A DNA stretch of 64,000 nucleotides from Nostoc sp. NIES-4103 (lineage in GTDB: Bacteria; Cyanobacteriota; Cyanobacteriia; Cyanobacteriales; Nostocaceae). Below are positions 43,643 to 52,864 of this stretch, piece by piece. The position numbers were made by a program, and so were the translations under genes. The notes below the pieces were generated by a model that made no database searches, was not told where the DNA came from, and saw only the letters and a program-made list of their open reading frames with translations. The number at the start of each line of letters is the position of its first letter. The stretch's first letter is position 1. The DNA is taken from the NCBI RefSeq assembly GCF_002368335.1, contig NZ_AP018288.1, positions 6,013,100 through 6,077,099 of the forward strand, given 5' to 3'.

Positions 43643-44160
43643 GTGGGGAATAGGATATGGCTGTAAATTCCTATAGTACCCAAATTTTGAGTATTTTTGG
43701 TATTTTCAGCCTTTACAGGTAGAGTAACCTGAGTTCGGGATAAGCCCAAACCATGATTCTATCGTTGGTCGAAACTCCTAAAATTTACGCAAAATATCTC
43801 TCAAACTCTCATAACTCTGTGATCTCCGTGCCTCTGCGGTTCGATAAAATCTTTTTAACCCGAACTGAGGTTAGAGTAAAAAGTTTCTCACAAGATTAAC
43901 AATAAATCCTGCAAGCTCAAACCCTACATCCAAAAGCTGTATGCAGGTAACTTCTGCTGTCGTTAGAAAGAGTAAAAAAGTACTTCTTGAGGAACTGGAT
44001 TCCGAATTTTGGGAACCATATAGTGTAATTAACAATGATACCTCTATAGCAAATTGGCATAAATGTCTAGCATAAACGTATCAACGTTTACAGAAATTAA
44101 CATTCAGGTGTGAGAATTTTTATTACCTAACAATTAACACTACTGTTGTTGAGAAAAACT
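43643..44160. other. Intergenic region with repeat fragments
   Basis: It contains a CTCTGTGATCTCCGTGCCTCTGCGG segment (43813-43838) related to the palindrome loop at 12870-12905, a GTTCGGGATAAGCCC segment and the possible small frame at 43941. Otherwise nothing is recognised. Confidence 0.5.
43941..44075 (+). CDS. Possible small ORF, 44 aa
   Basis: ATG 43941 opens 44 codons (MQVTSAVVRKSKKVLLEELD, then SEFWEPYSVINN). The amino-acid mix is protein-like, with a basic start and acidic centre, but there is no clear Shine-Dalgarno and no recognised family. It may be a remnant. Low confidence. Confidence 0.25.
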   Translation: MQVTSAVVRKSKKVLLEELDSEFWEPYSVINNDTSIANWHKCLA

Positions 44161-44364
44161 ATGGCTGAAATACCAACTGGTGGTCAAATGACCTGGAAAA
44201 TAGAAGGAGCAATAGATTGTGCCTTACACTTACGGCATCATCCATCAGAACCTTGGCGTCCATATGAAGAGTTTCCAGAATATTTTTTACCCGACCCTCG
44301 TCACTTTTCTAAAGGTTATGCAACCTTTCTGGCCTTGCTCAAAAAGGGTTGGAAGGCTGTTTGA
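44161..44364 (+). CDS. Small hypothetical protein, 67 aa
   Basis: Starts at ATG 44161 (MAEIPTGGQMTW); a TTG five codons upstream is less likely. It is rich in His, Pro and aromatic residues (HHPSEPWRPYEEFPEYF, PDPRHFSKGYATF) and has no membrane segment. It is not recognised beyond a protein-like sequence. The strong hairpin at 44501 could end its transcript. Confidence 0.5.
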   Translation: MAEIPTGGQMTWKIEGAIDCALHLRHHPSEPWRPYEEFPEYFLPDPRHFSKGYATFLALLKKGWKAV

Positions 44365-44500
44365 CCCATCTGTAAACTAAGCTCTCACGTATTTAACTTG
44401 CACCTTCAGACTGCTATTGAGTAGGGAAGCAGGAGAGAAAATTAAAAAGAGACTGTCACCCAAAACTTGAACTATAGTTATTGAATTTACTACAAAATAG

Positions 44501-44538
44501 GTAAAGAAGCGGTAGCTAGCTAGCTGCCGCTTCTTTAC
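44501..44538. terminator. 38-bp near-perfect hairpin
   Basis: GTAAAGAAGCGG pairs with CCGCTTCTTTAC, and the stem continues through TAGCTA/TAGCTG to an almost closed palindrome. It lies between the small gene at 44161 and the rfb promoter. The T content after the stem is weak, so it is a terminator only by inference. Confidence 0.55.
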
Positions 44539-44540
44539 TT

Positions 44541-44559
44541 AATAATGATAATCATTACG
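44541..44559. promoter_or_regulatory. Near-consensus Fur box
   Basis: AATAATGATAATCATTACG matches the 19-bp Fur consensus GATAATGATAATCATTATC at 16 positions. It ends six bases before a -35 box, where a bound iron-loaded Fur would hinder RNA polymerase. The downstream genes are rfbBAC. Confidence 0.6.
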
Positions 44560-44564
44560 CATCA

Positions 44565-44593
44565 TTGTAAGTATGGTTCAATGATGCTATAAC
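44565..44593 (+). promoter_or_regulatory. Sigma-70-type promoter for rfbBAC
   Basis: TTGTAA (44565-44570), a 17-bp spacer and TATAAC (44588-44593) lie about 65 bp before the rfbB ATG. Confidence 0.55.
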
Positions 44594-44660
44594 ACTTCCG
44601 AAGACTTCAATTTAGACCTTCATAATCGTTTACAAATAGTCTCTAACATACAACTACCAT

Positions 44661-45749
44661 ATGCCAAATTTTCCACAAGATGATAGACAGACTTTATTAG
44701 TAACAGGTGGAGCAGGGTTTATTGGTGCCAACTTTATCCTGAAAGCTAGAAAAGCACGATGGGCTAAAATAGTTAACCTAGATAAGCTGACTTATGCAAG
44801 CAACCTACAAAATTTAGCAAGTTTGCAAGATGATCCAAACTATAATTTTGTTCAGGGAGATATTAATAACTTAGAATTAGTCAGCTATCTACTAGAGCAG
44901 TATCAACCAAGTGCAGTGATCAACTTTGCTGCGGAGAGCCATGTTGATCGTTCAATTTTTAGTCCCCAAGACTTTATACAGACTAACGTAGTCGGAACCT
45001 TTAAACTACTAGAAGCTAGTAAAATTTATTGGCAAAAATTAACATCAACAAGACAAGAACAATTTCGCTTTTTGCATGTATCTACTGATGAAGTATACGG
45101 TTCACTTAATCCACAAGACCCACCTTTTCTAGAAGATACACCCTATGCACCCAATAGCCCTTATGCAGCTTCTAAGGCAGGAGCAGATCATCTGGTACGG
45201 GCTTACTATCATACCTATAATTTGCCAACTTTAACAACTAATTGTTCAAATAACTACGGGCCTTTGCAATTTCCCGAAAAACTAATTCCTCTGACTATTA
45301 TTAATGCTTTAGATAGTAAGCCTCTACCTATATATGGTGACGGTCAAAATATTCGAGATTGGCTATATGTAGATGATCACTGTGATGCCCTTTATCTTGT
45401 TCTTAGAGAAGGCTGTATTGGAGAAACTTATAATATTGGCGGACAAAATGAACAAACAAATTTGACAGTTGTCCAAAAAATTTGTGATATTCTTGATCAG
45501 CTAACGCCTAAATTAAATTTTCAACATTCTTCCTTAGTTACATTTGTTAAAGACCGTCCTGGTCATGATAAAAGGTATGCAATTAATTGTCATAAAATTA
45601 GCCAAAATTTAGGCTGGCAACCAAAGGAAAATTTTGATACCGGTTTACTGAAAACAGTACAGTGGTATCTGAATAATCAAACTTGGATAAATTCTGTACG
45701 CACAGGTGAGTACCAAAACTGGATCAAACAAAACTATCAAAATTCTTAA
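44661..45749 (+). CDS. rfbB: dTDP-glucose 4,6-dehydratase
   Basis: 362 residues, an extended SDR enzyme: NAD-binding GGAGFIGANF near the N-terminus, the STDEVYG block with the catalytic Thr/Asp/Glu set, the YAASKAGAD Tyr-Lys pair, and NNYGPLQFPEKLIPL. It converts dTDP-glucose to dTDP-4-keto-6-deoxyglucose, the second step of dTDP-rhamnose synthesis for cell-surface polysaccharide. It is first in the rfbB-rfbA-rfbC series. The last step (rfbD) is not in the window. Confidence 0.96.
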   Translation: MPNFPQDDRQTLLVTGGAGFIGANFILKARKARWAKIVNLDKLTYASNLQNLASLQDDPNYNFVQGDINNLELVSYLLEQYQPSAVINFAAESHVDRSIFSPQDFIQTNVVGTFKLLEASKIYWQKLTSTRQEQFRFLHVSTDEVYGSLNPQDPPFLEDTPYAPNSPYAASKAGADHLVRAYYHTYNLPTLTTNCSNNYGPLQFPEKLIPLTIINALDSKPLPIYGDGQNIRDWLYVDDHCDALYLVLREGCIGETYNIGGQNEQTNLTVVQKICDILDQLTPKLNFQHSSLVTFVKDRPGHDKRYAINCHKISQNLGWQPKENFDTGLLKTVQWYLNNQTWINSVRTGEYQNWIKQNYQNS

Positions 45750-45774
45750 TTGCTGATTTGTGAGGATTTATAAA

Positions 45775-46701
45775 ATGAAAGGTATCATTTTAGCTGGTGG
45801 TTCTGGTACACGTCTTTACCCCATAACTCATGTGATCAGTAAACAATTAATGTGTGTTTACGATAAACCAATGATTTACTATCCTTTGTCTGTATTAATG
45901 CTAGCTGGAATTCGGGAAATTTTAGTTATTTCTACACCTGAAGATTTGCCCCTTTTTCGGCGACTTTTAAAGGATGGTAGTCAATGGGGTTTGAGCTTTA
46001 GTTATGTTGAACAACCAAGACCAGAAGGTTTAGCTCAAGCTTTTATACTTGGCAAAGATTTTATTGGTAATGATTCTGTATGCTTGATTTTAGGAGATAA
46101 CATTTTTTATGGGCACGGTTTCACCGAAGTACTTATTCGTGCTGCTAATCTCCGTCAGGGAGGGTTAGTTTTTGGTTACAAAGTTAAAGAACCTCAACAC
46201 TATGGTGTAATTGAATTTGATGCCCAGGGTAAAGCAATTAATATAGAAGAAAAACCATTAATTCCTAAATCCAAATATGCTGTACCTGGTATTTACTTTT
46301 ACGACTCTGAAGTGAAAGAAATTGCTGCTAGTCTTAAACCTTCTGCTCGCAATGAGCTAGAAATTACTGATGTAAATTTAGCTTATCTGCGTCGAGGGAA
46401 ACTGCGAGTAGAAGTTTTGGGTAGAGGATATGCTTGGCTAGATACAGGTACACACGAGTCGTTGCATCAAGCAGCCAATTTTATCCAAACATTAGAACAA
46501 CGACAAGGACTAAAAATAGGTTGTGTGGAAGAGATTGCATATCGTCAAGGATATATCAATTTAGCTCAGCTGAGTAAGTTATCTGAATCTATGGCTAAAA
46601 GTAGTTATGGACTTTATCTGAAACAAGTTATAGAAGAAGACACTTACTCGACTTTTAGTGAAGTAAACAATGTGACTACAGAAAACAGTATTCTAGCGTA
46701 A
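45775..46701 (+). CDS. rfbA: Glucose-1-phosphate thymidylyltransferase
   Basis: 308 residues from ATG 45775 (a GTG at 45760 is an alternative). The nucleotidyltransferase signature GGSGTRLYP, then SKQLMCVYDKPMIYYPLS, the metal-binding LGDNIFYG and the EKP block are intact. It makes dTDP-glucose from dTTP and glucose-1-phosphate, the first pathway step. The gap to rfbB is 25 bp and to rfbC 30 bp, so the three genes form one operon. Confidence 0.96.
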   Translation: MKGIILAGGSGTRLYPITHVISKQLMCVYDKPMIYYPLSVLMLAGIREILVISTPEDLPLFRRLLKDGSQWGLSFSYVEQPRPEGLAQAFILGKDFIGNDSVCLILGDNIFYGHGFTEVLIRAANLRQGGLVFGYKVKEPQHYGVIEFDAQGKAINIEEKPLIPKSKYAVPGIYFYDSEVKEIAASLKPSARNELEITDVNLAYLRRGKLRVEVLGRGYAWLDTGTHESLHQAANFIQTLEQRQGLKIGCVEEIAYRQGYINLAQLSKLSESMAKSSYGLYLKQVIEEDTYSTFSEVNNVTTENSILA

Positions 46702-46731
46702 GACTGGTTAACAGACAAAAAGGATCAGGTT

Positions 46732-47277
46732 ATGAAGGTTGTACAGACGGAAATTCCTGATGTGCTGCTGATTGAACCGCAAGTTTTTGGTGATGAACGA
46801 GGCTTTTTTTATGAAAGTTATAACGAAAGAGTTTTTTTGGAGAAGGTAGGAATATCATCTCACTTCGTACAAGATAATCACAGCCGTTCCGTTAAAAATG
46901 TCTTGCGTGGTTTGCATTACCAAATTCATCAGCCACAAGGAAAACTTGTGAGAGTTGTAGTAGGAGAAATATTTGATGTAGCTGTGGATTTAAGGAAAAG
47001 TTCTAACACTTTTGGACAATGGGTTGGTAGGTACTTGAATGCTGCTTACAAACAGCAATTATGGATACCAACAGGTTTCGCGCACGGTTTTGTTGTGTTA
47101 TCTGAAGTAGCTGAAGTGTTATACAAGACCACTGACTACTATTTATTACAGGATGAACGTTGCATCCAGTGGAATGACCCAGACTTGGCGATCGCCTGGC
47201 CAATTCAAGAAAAACCAATTCTATCTGCTAAAGATCAAGCTGGTAAGTTTCTGCAAGAAGCAGAAGTGTATGTTTAA
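46732..47277 (+). CDS. rfbC: dTDP-4-dehydrorhamnose 3,5-epimerase
   Basis: 181 residues with the cupin-type epimerase features: FGDERGFFYESYNE, FVQDNHSRSVKNVLRGLHYQ (catalytic His region) and WIPTGFAHGFVVLS. It epimerises dTDP-4-keto-6-deoxyglucose at C3 and C5 before RfbD reduction. It ends the rfbBAC operon; a short TGGGGAC STRR follows at 47280-47310. Confidence 0.95.
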   Translation: MKVVQTEIPDVLLIEPQVFGDERGFFYESYNERVFLEKVGISSHFVQDNHSRSVKNVLRGLHYQIHQPQGKLVRVVVGEIFDVAVDLRKSSNTFGQWVGRYLNAAYKQQLWIPTGFAHGFVVLSEVAEVLYKTTDYYLLQDERCIQWNDPDLAIAWPIQEKPILSAKDQAGKFLQEAEVYV

Positions 47278-47490
47278 AAGGGACTAGGGACTGGGGACTG
47301 GGGACTGGGTTAAATAGACTTGCTGAACTAAAACTCAAGCACATTCGTGTTGATTGAGCAAGATTGCTATAATCCATACCTCTTAAAGATGCATGAATCT
47401 CAAGTAATGTGACAAAATGTAAAAATAGTTGTCAATGAATTGACATAAGTAACTTGTTGTAGATTGTATATGAAAGAGGTTTTATAGCTT

Positions 47491-48030
47491 ATGACGTTTC
47501 AGCCTCAAATTGTTGAGCTAACCCCAGAATTCCTAGTAAAAGAGTTTTTTCAGCAATCGGAAGGGAACTGGCGATCGCAGCGCCGTTACTACACCCTCAA
47601 AGATGGCGAAGCTCAAGAAGTGGTAAGTATAATCACTGTACGGTTTCTAGAACAGGGAAGCGAGGAACTGATTCAGTTAGCTCGTTTACACGAAATGGCA
47701 GATGAAACCATATTGACCTGTGGAGTTTTTACAAGTTGGGAAAGCAACTATGTGGGGCCGAGTCCCAAACAGACCACAGGTTCAACAGTATTTGGGGTTT
47801 TGGGAACAGCATTGTATCGCGATCGCGGTTTTTCCACCACCAAACCCATCATTGCTAAATTCTCCATGCGCGACCCGAAAACCATGTGCCTGCGAACCGA
47901 GTACAGCGGTAACGTGTTTGAAGAAGAAGTGAAACTCATCGGCACTCAATACCGCACCCGACAAACAATCATTTCCCGCGCTGGCGAAGAACAGATGATT
48001 GGACAGTATTTAGAAAAGCGAATCGCCTAG
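47491..48030 (+). CDS. CpcS/CpeS-family phycobiliprotein lyase
   Basis: 179 residues. The N-terminal block FLVKEFFQQSEGNWRSQRRYYTLKDGEAQE and the internal YRDRGFSTTKPIIAKFSMRD are characteristic of the CpcS-type lipocalin-like lyases. This is the third such protein in the window and is separate from the cpe series (rfb genes lie between). By sequence feel it is nearer the general CpcS/CpcU forms that act on phycocyanin and allophycocyanin Cys-84 than to CpeS, but the subgroup cannot be fixed here. Confidence 0.82.
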   Translation: MTFQPQIVELTPEFLVKEFFQQSEGNWRSQRRYYTLKDGEAQEVVSIITVRFLEQGSEELIQLARLHEMADETILTCGVFTSWESNYVGPSPKQTTGSTVFGVLGTALYRDRGFSTTKPIIAKFSMRDPKTMCLRTEYSGNVFEEEVKLIGTQYRTRQTIISRAGEEQMIGQYLEKRIA

Positions 48031-48035
48031 GTTTG

Positions 48036-48166
48036 GGGAGATGGGGGGATGAGGGAGATGAGGGGGATGAGGGAGATGAGGGAGATGAGGGAGAATAACA
48101 ACTGACAAATGACGAATGACTGATGACTAATGACGAATGACTAATGACTAATGACTAATGACTAAT
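48036..48166. repeat. STRR tracts (GATGAGGGA and AATGACTA units)
   Basis: About seven GATGAGGGA-type units (48042-48092) are followed by about eight TGACTAATGACGAA-type units (48105-48166) that reach the stop codon of the minus-strand DUF3288 gene. Confidence 0.88.
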
Positions 48167-48458
48167 TCCAATCTTGCTCTTCTTTTTTGCCGCGACTTTT
48201 GTAAATTCCGCCAACATTGTGGAGTTGGCGAGTCTTTTCAAACAATTCGGCTTCTGTCAAACCCCACTGCTGCAAAACTTTGTCTAGGTCTTTCTGGATA
48301 TCTCTAGCGCCTGGAAAACCTTGATAACGAATTCGCAGCCTGGCTAATTCAGCTAGATGATAGTCCGTTATCTCTTGAGATAGTAAAATATCAATAAGGG
48401 GGCGATCGCGGTTGTAAAGTGGGTGCTGTTGATCCTTAGTTCCGTGTTCTTCTGCCAT
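48162..48458 (-). CDS. DUF3288-like small protein
   Basis: 98 residues. The blocks KDQQHPLYNRDRPLIDILLS, DYHLAELARLRIRYQGFPG and ARDIQKDLDKVLQQW look like the cyanobacteria-specific DUF3288 family, of unknown function. It is charged, helical and soluble. It is divergent from clpC with about 230 bp between starts. Its C-terminal codons adjoin the STRR tract. The family name is from memory. Confidence 0.7.
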   Translation of the reverse strand: MAEEHGTKDQQHPLYNRDRPLIDILLSQEITDYHLAELARLRIRYQGFPGARDIQKDLDKVLQQWGLTEAELFEKTRQLHNVGGIYKSRGKKEEQDWN

Positions 48459-48688
48459 AATCCATACCTTTATTTAGATAGTTTTTGATCTAGAGTCTAG
48501 AGTTGAGAATTTCCCGGTTTTGTCAAAAATCATGATGACGGCAACCACACCTAGCTCTTACGGCTCTCAACACTGCGGTTCAACTTTAAATAAAGATACA
48601 TTATCTCTAAGAAAATACAAAAAAGTTTAAATGCGGGTGAATTTTTAGCTCACCCAAAGTCCAAGCAGCAAGGGAGCATGAACCCGTT

Positions 48689-51142
48689 ATGTTTGAACAC
48701 TTCACTTCCGAAGCCATTAAAGTAATTATGCTCGCTCAGGAGGAAGCACGTCGCCTGGGACACAATTTCGTAGGCACAGAACAAATTCTCCTGGGTCTAA
48801 TTGGAGAAGGAACTGGGGTTGCTGCCAAAGTGCTGACTGAATTGGGCGTTACTCTCAAAGAAGCACGTAGGGAAGTAGAAAAAATTATTGGTAGGGGTTC
48901 TGGTTTTGTACCACCAGAAATTCCCTTTACCCCCAAGGTTAAAAGCCTCTTCGAGCAAGCGTTTAAAGAAGCTCATAGTCTTGGACAAAACTACATCAAC
49001 ACTGAACACTTACTCTTGGGCTTGACCGAGGCTGGTGAAGGTGTCGCCGCCAAAGTGCTACAAAATTTAGGGGTTGACCTCAAGAGTGTCCGCACCGCCG
49101 TAGTTCGTCGTATTGGTGAAGGTGTATCTGTGGCCACAGGTGGTAGTGGTGGCAATAGACGCACTCAAGCTTTAACGGTAGAAGAGTTTGGCAGAAATTT
49201 AACCAAGCTAGCACAAGAAGGTAAACTCGACCCTCTAGTTGGTCGTCAAAAAGAAATCGAGCGTGCTGTGCAAATTCTCGGTCGTCGCACCAAGAATAAC
49301 CCTGTATTGATTGGAGAACCAGGGGTTGGTAAAACTGCGATCGCCGAAGGTCTAGCTCAACGCATTGTCAATCAAGATGTTCCTGACATTTTGTTGGATA
49401 AGCAAGTCATCAGTCTAGATATGGGCTTGCTGGTGTCTGGAACTCGCTTCCGTGGTGACTTTGAAGAACGTATCAAGAAAATTGTTGATGAAGTCCGCTC
49501 TGAAGGCAACATCATCTTAGTAATTGATGAAGTTCATACCTTAGTTGGTGCTGGTGGTACAGAAGGTGGCTTAGATGCAGCCAACATTCTCAAACCTGCC
49601 TTAGCACGGGGCGAACTCCAGTGCATTGGCGCTACCACACTTGACGAATATCGTCAACACATTGAGCGTGATGCAGCCTTAGAGCGTCGTTTCCAATCGA
49701 TTTTGGTAGGCGAACCCTCTGTAGAGGAAACCATTGATATACTTTATGGTTTGCGCGGTGCTTACGAGCAGCACCATAGAGTGGAAATTTCCGATGCGGC
49801 TGTTGTAGCAGCAGCTCAGTTGTCAGATCGTTATATTAGCGATCGCTTCTTGCCAGATAAAGCAATTGACTTAATTGATGAAGCTGGTTCTCGTGTACGT
49901 TTGCGAAATTCTCAGCATTCTGCTGACAAAGAACTCAAGCGCCAATTAACTGGTGTCACCAAAGCCAAACAAGAAGCAGTCAGAGTCCAAGACTTTGACA
50001 AAGCTGGCAAATTGCGTGACCAAGAATTAGCATTGGAAGCAGAAATTCAAGCGGCATTACAAACTGAGCAAAGTATCAAATCTCCCGTCGTTGACGAAGA
50101 AGATATTGCTCAAATCGTTGCTTCTTGGACTGGTGTACCAGTTAACAAGCTCACAGAATCCGAGTCAGAGTTGCTGTTGCATCTAGAAGACACCCTGCAC
50201 CAGCGGTTAATTGGTCAAGAGCAAGCAGTTACTGCTGTATCTCGTGCCATTCGGCGGGCGCGAGTTGGGTTAAAGAGTCCCAATCGTCCCATTGCTAGCT
50301 TTATCTTCTCTGGCCCTACTGGAGTAGGTAAGACAGAATTGGCGAAAGCATTAGCAGCTTATTTCTTCGGTTCCGAAGAAGCGATGATTCGGCTCGACAT
50401 GTCCGAATACATGGAAAGCCACACCGTCTCCAAGCTGATCGGTTCGCCTCCTGGTTACGTGGGATACGACGAAGGCGGACAACTTACCGAAGCTGTGCGG
50501 CGCAGACCATACACAGTGTTGCTGTTCGACGAAATCGAGAAAGCACACCCTGATGTCTTCAACATGCTGCTGCAAATCTTGGATGACGGACACCTCACCG
50601 ATGCCAAAGGTCGCAAAGTAGACTTCAAGAACACCTTGATTATTTTGACTTCTAACATTGGTTCCAAAGTCATTGAAAAAGGTGGCGGTGGTTTAGGCTT
50701 TGAGTTTAATAATCAAGCCGAAGCTAGTTACAACCGCATCCGCACTTTGGTCAATGAAGAACTCAAAAATTACTTCCGTCCTGAGTTCCTCAACCGAGTT
50801 GATGAGATTATCGTCTTCACTCAACTTTCGAGGGACGAAGTTAAGCAAATTGCTGACATTATGCTCCGCGATGTTTCTAGCCGCTTGACTGAAAAGGGAA
50901 TTACTCTAGAAGTTACTGAACGCTTCAAAGAGCTTGTAGTACAAGAAGGCTATAACCCCAGTTACGGCGCAAGACCGTTACGTCGGGCAATTATGCGCCT
51001 GTTGGAAGATTCCTTGGCAGAAGCAATGCTGGCTGGCGAAATCAGCGAGGGAGACACAGCCATTGTTGATGTTGATGATGACAATCAAGTCAGAGTCAGG
51101 AAGTCAGAAAAAAGAGAGTTACTCTTAGCTAATGCTGGCTAG
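48689..51142 (+). CDS. clpC: ClpC AAA+ unfoldase
   Basis: 817 residues, full length. Repeated Clp N-domains (about 1-145, FTSEAIKVIMLAQEEARRLG) are followed by AAA-1 (Walker A GEPGVGKT, Walker B VIDEVH), the UVR motif in the middle region (VRVQDFDKAGKLRDQE) and AAA-2 (GPTGVGKT, LFDEIEKAH). It unfolds proteins and feeds them to ClpP/ClpR in the cytosol, and in plastid-type lineages near the thylakoid/import machinery. Low-GC intergenic sequence precedes it; a strong terminator follows 34 bp after the stop. Confidence 0.97.
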   Translation: MFEHFTSEAIKVIMLAQEEARRLGHNFVGTEQILLGLIGEGTGVAAKVLTELGVTLKEARREVEKIIGRGSGFVPPEIPFTPKVKSLFEQAFKEAHSLGQNYINTEHLLLGLTEAGEGVAAKVLQNLGVDLKSVRTAVVRRIGEGVSVATGGSGGNRRTQALTVEEFGRNLTKLAQEGKLDPLVGRQKEIERAVQILGRRTKNNPVLIGEPGVGKTAIAEGLAQRIVNQDVPDILLDKQVISLDMGLLVSGTRFRGDFEERIKKIVDEVRSEGNIILVIDEVHTLVGAGGTEGGLDAANILKPALARGELQCIGATTLDEYRQHIERDAALERRFQSILVGEPSVEETIDILYGLRGAYEQHHRVEISDAAVVAAAQLSDRYISDRFLPDKAIDLIDEAGSRVRLRNSQHSADKELKRQLTGVTKAKQEAVRVQDFDKAGKLRDQELALEAEIQAALQTEQSIKSPVVDEEDIAQIVASWTGVPVNKLTESESELLLHLEDTLHQRLIGQEQAVTAVSRAIRRARVGLKSPNRPIASFIFSGPTGVGKTELAKALAAYFFGSEEAMIRLDMSEYMESHTVSKLIGSPPGYVGYDEGGQLTEAVRRRPYTVLLFDEIEKAHPDVFNMLLQILDDGHLTDAKGRKVDFKNTLIILTSNIGSKVIEKGGGGLGFEFNNQAEASYNRIRTLVNEELKNYFRPEFLNRVDEIIVFTQLSRDEVKQIADIMLRDVSSRLTEKGITLEVTERFKELVVQEGYNPSYGARPLRRAIMRLLEDSLAEAMLAGEISEGDTAIVDVDDDNQVRVRKSEKRELLLANAG

Positions 51143-51175
51143 TATTTCAACTACGTCACTGTATTAGAGATTTTT

Positions 51176-51203
51176 ACCCCTAGTAGAAATACTAGGGGTT
51201 TTT
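51176..51203 (+). terminator. Intrinsic terminator of clpC
   Basis: ACCCCTAGTA and TACTAGGGGT form a perfect 10-bp stem with a GAAA tetraloop, followed by TTTT. This is a strong rho-independent terminator 34 bp after the stop codon. Confidence 0.9.
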
Positions 51204-51249
51204 CAGTGTTGCTAATTGAAAATATGAATCTGTGTCACGCACAGTCGCT

Positions 51250-51345
51250 CCAGGCGCGGAGAGTAAGCCTGAGTAGGGTGCATTATGGACTTTAGTCCTA
51301 ACGCACCTCAATCTGAGATGGTGCGTTAGCCTACAAAATTAAATT
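51250..51345. repeat. Extragenic palindrome (GTAGGGTGCATTA/GGTGCGTTAGCC)
   Basis: GTAGGGTGCATTATGG is partly inverted as GATGGTGCGTTAGCCTAC, with GGACTTTAGTCC palindromic in between. A GGTGCGTT-type sequence also occurs near 12955-12975. No gene is seen. Confidence 0.55.
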
Positions 51346-51383
51346 TGGATTGATTATTAGAAGATGTGATTACAGATTCATGT

Positions 51384-51638
51384 TCATGATTTTTGATTTT
51401 TTGATTTAAATCTACCTGCAATAAAGTCTCGCTTTTTTAAATGCTTTGTTTTGCGTTTGGTGACTCGCTCTCGCCACATCAGAAAACTGGATTCTTTCAT
51501 TTGCTGCCGCATTAAGGCTATTACCTGTTTCTCCAGTAGCCCAAACTGAGCCTCAATAGCTTCCATTGGCGTTCTATCTTCCCATGCCATTTCAATGATA
51601 CGATCAATGGTTTCAGAATCTAGGTTTGGTAGCTTCAT
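51384..51638 (-). CDS. DUF2805/TIGR03643-like small protein
   Basis: 84 residues. IDRIIEMAWEDRTPMEAIEAQFGLLEKQVIALMR has the shape of a small helix-turn-helix-like domain and fits TIGR03643 (DUF2805). The C-terminus is very basic (RVTKRKTKHLKKRDFIAGRF), consistent with nucleic-acid binding. Function unknown. It is transcribed alone. Confidence 0.75.
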   Translation of the reverse strand: MKLPNLDSETIDRIIEMAWEDRTPMEAIEAQFGLLEKQVIALMRQQMKESSFLMWRERVTKRKTKHLKKRDFIAGRFKSKNQKS

Positions 51639-51783
51639 TTTATTGATTACGTTTTATATTCAAATATGTTTGAAATCATAGAATAATTGTTTGCCAAAAC
51701 ACAAACATAAAGTTATTATAAATTTACCCCTTACTAGGTTTAAACTAGAAGGGGAAAAATTTATAAAAAAAATAATTCTCTAG

Positions 51784-52518
51784 TTATTGACTTTTCAAAA
51801 CTCCTGGTTCTTGCTGTATGGGCAAGACATCTAAAATATCAGTTTGAGAACAATATTTTAGGTCTTCATAACATTCCAGGCGTAGTAATCTTTGGCCATG
51901 ACTAGCTTGATGGAATAATCCCAATAAATCATCTTGCCACTGTGAGTAAAGAGCGATCGCACCAATGACTTCATCATTACCAGCTAACTCCTCTGGTGAT
52001 AACTGGGTTTGTTGTACAAGACTATGGGCGATCGCACCTGCACAGACTGTATCCTCAAGAGAAAAACTACCTTCCCAACCTGAACCGACAATCCATACTG
52101 TCTCTGGTTGCTTTTGGAGAAGATGTTGCACTACCGCAGCTCGGTTAATCAAAGCTGCTGCTAGTACAGTTGGCGAGTGTTGTACCCTTTGTAAGGCACG
52201 AGTGCCATTAGTAGTACTGATGAATAAGCGACGCCCCTGCACTAGTTCTGGTGTACAGTCAAGGGGCGAGTTACCTAGTTCAAAACCAGCTACTTTCGCA
52301 CCGCCACGTTCTCCTGCTCGCAGTCGTTTTTCTAAAGGCCATTTCTCGCTGACTTCCTTGAGTTGGTCTAAATCACTGAAGACTTGCACAGCTTCACCTC
52401 CAGCTGCCAAGACAGTTGCTATTGTGCTGGTGGCTCGCAAGACATCGACTGCGATCGCGCAGTCTGGAGCTTTACCATTTGGAGTCAATTCCGGTGTGTG
52501 GTATACAAATAGCTTCAC
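51784..52518 (-). CDS. comB: 2-phosphosulfolactate phosphatase family protein (ComB)
   Basis: 244 residues. The blocks CAIAVDVLRATSTIATVLAAG, AGERGGAKVAGFELGNSPLD and FISTTNGTRAL are those of ComB. In methanogens ComB removes phosphate from 2-phosphosulfolactate in coenzyme M synthesis; cyanobacteria lack coenzyme M, so the natural substrate here is probably a related phosphorylated hydroxyacid. It is cytosolic and Mg-dependent in characterised members. No other com genes are near. Confidence 0.88.
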   Translation of the reverse strand: MKLFVYHTPELTPNGKAPDCAIAVDVLRATSTIATVLAAGGEAVQVFSDLDQLKEVSEKWPLEKRLRAGERGGAKVAGFELGNSPLDCTPELVQGRRLFISTTNGTRALQRVQHSPTVLAAALINRAAVVQHLLQKQPETVWIVGSGWEGSFSLEDTVCAGAIAHSLVQQTQLSPEELAGNDEVIGAIALYSQWQDDLLGLFHQASHGQRLLRLECYEDLKYCSQTDILDVLPIQQEPGVLKSQ

Positions 52519-52864
52519 GCGCTGGATACACCTGCTGTATATACAATTGCTGACATTACATTTTAATTGCTGTTACTAACTATAAGCACAGCTTAAACAA
52601 CAGTATTTTTTATCCTCAGCCTAGAGTCTATGCCGAAAATCCCCTAGGTGAAGGGGAAAAGGGACAAAAAGCTATATGAGTACTATCCCTTTTTACCTTC
52701 TTTGGTAATCTGGAAAAAGAATAGGCTCTTGAAAGCAATGCTGTGATCAGTGAAATACACCATACTAAAAAGTGGCTCTAGGGCAAGCCTGATTTACATG
52801 CCTGGTGGTGGAATTTCTCCATTCGTACTAACTCCTCACTCGTCACTCCTAACTCCTGACCTTT
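52519..52864. other. Intergenic region between comB and the BlaI-like gene
   Basis: AT-rich, containing GTCACTCCTAACTCCTGAC STRR-like units just before the BlaI start. No gene is seen. Confidence 0.5.

Noticed and set aside
51784..52518. A coenzyme M pathway in this organism, suggested by comB.
   Set aside because: ComB homologues are widespread in cyanobacteria without coenzyme M, and no other pathway genes are present.
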